This document shows positions 60,437 to 64,000 of a DNA stretch of 64,000 bases, piece by piece. The stretch lies in the NCBI RefSeq assembly GCF_008039615.1, contig NZ_VDUZ01000012.1, forward strand, positions 62,001-126,000, read 5' to 3'. A program made the position numbers and the translations under genes. Position 1 is the first letter of the stretch; every line of letters begins with the position of its first letter. Origin of the DNA: Vineibacter terrae. Its GTDB lineage: Bacteria > Pseudomonadota > Alphaproteobacteria > Reyranellales > Reyranellaceae. The notes under the pieces were generated by a model. The model did not search any database, was not told where the DNA came from, and saw only the letters and a list, made by a program, of their open reading frames with translations.

Positions 60437-62416
60437 ATGAGTCCCGAGCTCGGCCACTACGCGCTGGTGCTGGCGCTGTGCGTCGCGGTGGCCCAGGGCA
60501 CGCTGCCGCTGCTGGGCGCGCGCCGCGGCGATCCCGGCATGATGGAATTGGGCCGCACCGCGGCGCTGGCGCAGGTGGCGCTGATCGCCGTCGCCTTCCT
60601 TGCGCTGGTGCAGGCCTACGTCACGTCGGATTTCTCGGTCGCCAACGTGGTGCGCAACAGCCACACGGCCAAGCCGCTGCTCTACAAGATCACCGGCACG
60701 TGGGGGAACCACGAAGGCTCGATGCTGCTGTGGGTGCTGATCCTGGCGGTGTTCGGCGCCGGCGTGGCCGCCTTCGGCAGCAACCTGCCGCCGAGCCTGC
60801 GCGCCCGCGTGCTGGGCATCCAGGGCCTGATCGGCGTCGGCTTCCTCGCCTTCATCCTGTTCACGTCCAATCCGTTCGAGCGCCTCGATCCGGCGCCGCT
60901 CAATGGCGACGACCTCAATCCGTTGCTGCAGGATCCCGGCCTCGCCTTCCACCCGCCGCTGCTCTATCTCGGCTATGTCGGCTTCTCCATCACCTTCAGC
61001 TTCGCCATCGCGGCCCTGATCGAAGGCCGTGTCGATGCCGCATGGGCGCGCTGGGTGCGGCCCTGGACGCTGGCCTCCTGGTGCTTCCTGACGCTGGGCA
61101 TCGCGCTGGGCTCGTGGTGGGCCTACTACGAGCTGGGCTGGGGCGGCTTCTGGTTCTGGGATCCGGTCGAGAACGCCTCGTTCATGCCGTGGCTGCTGGG
61201 CACGGCGCTGCTGCACTCCGCCATCGTCACCGAGAAGCGCGATGCGCTGAAGAGCTGGACCCTGCTGCTGGCGATCCTGGCCTTCTCGCTGTCGCTTCTG
61301 GGCACGTTCCTGGTGCGCTCCGGCGTGCTCACCTCGGTGCATGCCTTCGCGCAGGATCCGGCGCGCGGCCTCTATATCCTGGGGTTCCTGATCGTCGTGG
61401 TCGGCGGCGGGCTGGGGCTCTACGCCTGGCGTGCGCCGAAGCTGGCGGGCGGCGGCCTGTTCGCCCCGGTCAGCCGCGAAGGCGGCCTGGTCTTCAACAA
61501 CCTGCTGCTGGCGACGCTGACCCTGACGGTGTTCCTCGGCACGCTCTTCCCGCTGGTGCTGGATGCGCTCGATGCCGGCAAGGTGTCGGTCGGCCCGCCC
61601 TTCTATGTCGCCACCTTCATTCCATTGTCCCTGCCGCTGCTGATCGCCGTGCCGATCGGGCCGTTCCTGGCCTGGAAGCGCGGTGATCTGCGCATGGCGC
61701 TGCGCCAGCTCGTGGCCGTCGGGGTCGTGGCCGTGGCGGCGGGCATCGTCACGCTGTTCATCGCCCATCGCTCGGTCGTGCTGGCGGCCTGCGGCATCGC
61801 CGTCGCGGTCTGGCTGGTGCTGGGCGCGCTGCGGGAGCTGGCGCGGCGCATCCAGCTGTTCGGCGTGCCGCCGGGCGACTCGCTGCGTCGGCTGGTCGGG
61901 CTGCCGCGGGCGGCCATCGGCATGACGATCGCGCATGCCGCGCTGGGGCTGACCGTGCTGGGCATCACCGGCGTGTCGGTATGGCAGACCGAGACCATCG
62001 TCATGCTGAAGCCGGGCGCATCGGTGGCTCATGCCGGCTACGAGGTGACGTTGGACAGCGTGCAGGACGTGCGCGGCCCGAACTACGTCGCCGAGCGCGC
62101 CCGCCTTGTCTATCGCCGCGATGGCGCCGTCGCCGCGATCCTGCAGCCGGAACGGCGGCTGTTCGCCGTGCAGCGGCGGGTCACGACCGAGGCTGCGATC
62201 CGCACCAGCCCGCTGGCCGATCTCTACGCCACCATCGGCGAGTCGGACGGCAAGGGCAGCTGGACCGTGCGGCTCTACCACAATCCGCTGGCGCCCTGGA
62301 TCTGGCTCGGCGCGGCCCTGGCGGCCCTCGGTGGCTTCATATCGCTGACCGACCGCCGCTTGCGGGTAGGCGCGCCGCGGCGCACCCGGGCGGCCGCGCC
62401 TCAGCCGGCGGAGTAA
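60437..62416 (+). CDS. ccmF: Cytochrome c heme lyase subunit CcmF
   Basis: A 659-residue multi-pass membrane protein with about 15 segments. The heme-handling motif is WGGFWFWDPVENASFMPWL, close to residue 235; GSMLLWVLIL and FHPPLLYLGYVGFS are further family marks. It joins heme from CcmE to apocytochrome c with CcmH/CcmI. It starts 38 bases after the family B palindrome, and the start context has GGGGCGC before the ATG. Confidence 0.96.
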   Translation: MSPELGHYALVLALCVAVAQGTLPLLGARRGDPGMMELGRTAALAQVALIAVAFLALVQAYVTSDFSVANVVRNSHTAKPLLYKITGTWGNHEGSMLLWVLILAVFGAGVAAFGSNLPPSLRARVLGIQGLIGVGFLAFILFTSNPFERLDPAPLNGDDLNPLLQDPGLAFHPPLLYLGYVGFSITFSFAIAALIEGRVDAAWARWVRPWTLASWCFLTLGIALGSWWAYYELGWGGFWFWDPVENASFMPWLLGTALLHSAIVTEKRDALKSWTLLLAILAFSLSLLGTFLVRSGVLTSVHAFAQDPARGLYILGFLIVVVGGGLGLYAWRAPKLAGGGLFAPVSREGGLVFNNLLLATLTLTVFLGTLFPLVLDALDAGKVSVGPPFYVATFIPLSLPLLIAVPIGPFLAWKRGDLRMALRQLVAVGVVAVAAGIVTLFIAHRSVVLAACGIAVAVWLVLGALRELARRIQLFGVPPGDSLRRLVGLPRAAIGMTIAHAALGLTVLGITGVSVWQTETIVMLKPGASVAHAGYEVTLDSVQDVRGPNYVAERARLVYRRDGAVAAILQPERRLFAVQRRVTTEAAIRTSPLADLYATIGESDGKGSWTVRLYHNPLAPWIWLGAALAALGGFISLTDRRLRVGAPRRTRAAAPQPAE

Positions 62417-62419
62417 GTC

Positions 62420-62956
62420 GTGTCCAATCGCTGGCTCTACGTCCTGCCGCTGGTGATGCTTGTCATCATGGCCGGCTTCTTCGCCTATGCCCTGACCCAG
62501 AGCCGCAATCCCACCGATATCGGTGCGCCGCTGGTCGGCCACAAGGCGCCGGCGATCGACCTGGCGCCGCTGCATGACGGCGGCGCGCGCCTCACCGGCG
62601 CCGACTGGCAGGGCAAGGTCACGGTGGTGAACTTCTTCGCCTCGTGGTGCGCGCCGTGCCTTGCCGAGCACCCGTTGTTCCTGCGGCTGAAGAGCGAGGG
62701 CGTGCGCCTGCACGGCATCAATTATCGCAACAAGCCCGAGGAGGCCAAAGCCTGGCTTGCCCGCCTGGGCGATCCCTACGAGCGGATCGGCGCCGACCCC
62801 GAGGGGCGCGCCGGTGTCGAGTTCGGCATCAGCGGCGTGCCGGAGACCTTCGTGATCGACAGGACCGGCACGGTGCGCCTGCACCTGCGCCGCCCGCTGA
62901 TGCCCGACGACGTCAACAAGACCATCCTGCCGCTGGTCAAGGAGCTGTCGAGGTGA
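62420..62956 (+). CDS. ccmG: Thiol:disulfide interchange protein CcmG (DsbE)
   Basis: A 178-residue membrane-anchored thioredoxin-fold protein. The active site is WCAPC (C77, C80), followed by the family loop FGISGVPETFVID. The start is a GTG at 62420, three bases after the ccmF stop. It keeps apocytochrome and CcmH thiols reduced in the periplasm. Confidence 0.95.
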   Translation: MSNRWLYVLPLVMLVIMAGFFAYALTQSRNPTDIGAPLVGHKAPAIDLAPLHDGGARLTGADWQGKVTVVNFFASWCAPCLAEHPLFLRLKSEGVRLHGINYRNKPEEAKAWLARLGDPYERIGADPEGRAGVEFGISGVPETFVIDRTGTVRLHLRRPLMPDDVNKTILPLVKELSR

Positions 62957-62973
62957 GCCGGGAGCGCGACGCC

Positions 62974-63056
62974 GGTCGGGCCGCGCCGCTCCAGCGGCGC
63001 TCTTCATCTTGTCGTGAAGGTACGCATGAGCGCCGCTGGAGCGGCGCGGCCCGACC
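62974..63056. repeat. Family C-like palindrome between ccmG and ccmH
   Basis: Arms 62974-63002 and 63028-63056 are perfect over 29 bases, with a 25-base centre. The arm includes GCCGCTCCAGCGGC, similar in form to the CCACTCCAGTGG core of the element between nrdA and nrdB. It fills the gap between ccmG and ccmH and lies directly before the ccmH start. Confidence 0.9.
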
Positions 63057-63069
63057 CAATGCGCTCGCA

Positions 63070-63525
63070 ATGCTCATGATCATCGTCAGCATGGCGGCAC
63101 ATGCCGTCGACCCGGGCGAGATGCTTGCCGACCCGGCGCTGGAGGCGCGCGCGCGGGCGATCTCGGCCGAGGTGCGCTGCGTCGTCTGCCAGAACCAGTC
63201 GATCGACGACTCCAACGCGGAGATCGCGCACGACATGCGGCGCGCCATCCGCGAGCGCATCACGCAGGGCGACAGCGATGCCCAGGTCGTGGCTTTCCTG
63301 CGCGCCCGCTACGGCGATTTCGTGCTGCTCAAGCCGCCGTTCGACATCCGCACCGGGCTGATGTGGCTGGGCGCGCCGCTGGCGCTGCTGCTGGCGGCGT
63401 TCCTCCTGTGGCGCGGCCTGCGGCGTGCCGCGACGAAGCCGGCGGGTGGCGCGCCCGATCTGTCGTCCGAGGAGCGGGCGCGCCTGGAGGCGCTGCTCGG
63501 TGAGGATCGCGAGGCGCGGCGATGA
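63070..63525 (+). CDS. ccmH: Cytochrome c-type biogenesis protein CcmH
   Basis: A 151-residue protein with an N-terminal hydrophobic signal, the RCVVCQNQSIDDSNAEIA active-site region (C37, C40) and one C-terminal membrane segment (LMWLGAPLALLLAAFLLW). Starts at 63070 and 63076 are possible; no ribosome site is visible, because a palindrome ends only 14 bases upstream. The stop overlaps the ccmI start (ATGA). It reduces the haem-binding cysteines of apocytochrome c with CcmG. Confidence 0.9.
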   Translation: MLMIIVSMAAHAVDPGEMLADPALEARARAISAEVRCVVCQNQSIDDSNAEIAHDMRRAIRERITQGDSDAQVVAFLRARYGDFVLLKPPFDIRTGLMWLGAPLALLLAAFLLWRGLRRAATKPAGGAPDLSSEERARLEALLGEDREARR

Positions 63526-64000
63526 CGCTGCCTTTCGCGCTCGCCGTGATCACGGCGCTGGTGATTGCCGCATTGCTGCTGCCGCTGCTGCGCCGCCGCT
63601 TCGACGCGACGCGCCGGCTGGACCACGATCTGGCGATCTATAAGGACCAGCTGGCCGAGGTCGAGCGCGATCGGCTCGCCGGGCGCCTGAGCGGCGACGA
63701 GGCCAAGGCGGCGTCGACGGAGATCGAGCGTCGCATCCTGGCGGCCGCCGGGGCCGATGACGCGGCGACGATGCCGGTGCCGCCGCGGCGGCGCTTCCTG
63801 CCGACGGCCATCGCCATCCTCGTGCCGGTGGCGGCGCTGGGGATCTATTTCCAGACCGGCCGGCCCGAGCTACCGGCGCAGCCTTTCGCCGAGCGGCCCA
63901 AGCCGCCGGCGCCCAGCGTTGCCGATGCCGGGCCGATGGAGATGGTGCGCCGCCTGCGCGAGCGCGTCGAGAAGGACCCCAAGGATGTCGAGGCCCGCCT
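63522..64000 (+). CDS. ccmI: Cytochrome c biogenesis protein CcmI (3' end outside window)
   Basis: The first 159 codons are visible and the frame stays open to the window end. Two membrane segments (FALAVITALVIAALLLPLL and the LPTAIAILVPVAALGIYF region near residue 90) flank a coiled loop with DHDLAIYKDQLAEVERDRLAGRL, the usual CcmI sequence. The end (RRLRERVEKDPKDVEARL) is the start of the TPR region that binds apocytochrome c. It overlaps ccmH by four bases. Confidence 0.92.
   Translation, partial: MTLPFALAVITALVIAALLLPLLRRRFDATRRLDHDLAIYKDQLAEVERDRLAGRLSGDEAKAASTEIERRILAAAGADDAATMPVPPRRRFLPTAIAILVPVAALGIYFQTGRPELPAQPFAERPKPPAPSVADAGPMEMVRRLRERVEKDPKDVEAR

Noticed and set aside
60389-63070. 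An 893-codon minus-strand frame opposite ccmF and ccmG
   Set aside because: It is a shadow of the ccm genes, with low-complexity Arg/Gln/Asp-rich translation. The plus-strand genes have unambiguous motifs.

Overview
The window is ordinary, gene-dense chromosome from a GC-rich alphaproteobacterium. The evidence for that is a 1614-residue NAD-dependent glutamate dehydrogenase, an EipB (DUF1849) envelope protein, a split ccmABCDEFGHI cytochrome c maturation set, a class I ribonucleotide reductase alpha subunit without an ATP cone, and a CnoX / LON-domain / Trm112 / DUF971 housekeeping group. The family level cannot be fixed from the sequence alone. Hyphomicrobiales or Rhodospirillales with very high GC would fit. 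No prophage, plasmid genes, transposase or CRISPR array was seen.

Layout. 1-6.1 kb: a possible catabolic group (guanidine-modifying amidinotransferase-fold enzyme, creatininase-family amidohydrolase, Rieske oxygenase), an orphan ABC binding protein, a VOC protein and a dicarboxylate transporter broken by an internal deletion. 6.2-10.8 kb: a headless LacI-type remnant, an EamA exporter divergent from a MocR regulator with a clear operator, a DUF433/DUF5615 toxin-antitoxin pair whose toxin carries a nonsense codon, and tRNA-Gly(GCC). 10.9-19.6 kb: ProXp-like deacylase, CnoX, LON-domain protein, then a two-subunit acyl-CoA dehydrogenase / TetR / MATE / LysR block, then Trm112 and DUF971. 19.6-32.4 kb: MFS, TauE, lactonase-like MBL, LysR and EmrE genes, two unrecognised small genes, an esterase/phytase-like protein, a TPR protein, a CoA-transferase, an adenine/adenosine deaminase and a small lipoprotein. 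32.4-37.8 kb: a complete dipeptide-type ABC importer operon on the minus strand. 37.9-46.6 kb: an alpha/beta hydrolase, a VanW-glycosyltransferase fusion, ferredoxin-NADP reductase, a halohydrin dehalogenase-like protein, phosphofructokinase, two hypothetical proteins and EipB. 46.7-55.1 kb: nrdB, nrdA and the large glutamate dehydrogenase. 55.3-57.3 kb: a structured noncoding RNA with a strong terminator, then an AraC/GyrI plus cysteine-protease-fold pair. 57.4-64 kb: the ccm operon, cut by the window edge inside ccmI.

The main points of interest are: (i) a short-chain dehydrogenase-fold protein with the S-x12-Y-x3-R signature of halohydrin dehalogenases; (ii) an unannotated RNA of four stacked perfect hairpins with C-rich loops; (iii) four families of long palindromic intergenic elements, one copy of which is translated as the start of the EipB signal peptide, one of which covers the start codon of an ABC ATPase gene, and one of which sits directly before ccmH; (iv) several freshly decayed genes (dicarboxylate transporter, LacI regulator, PIN-like toxin) next to apparently intact partners.
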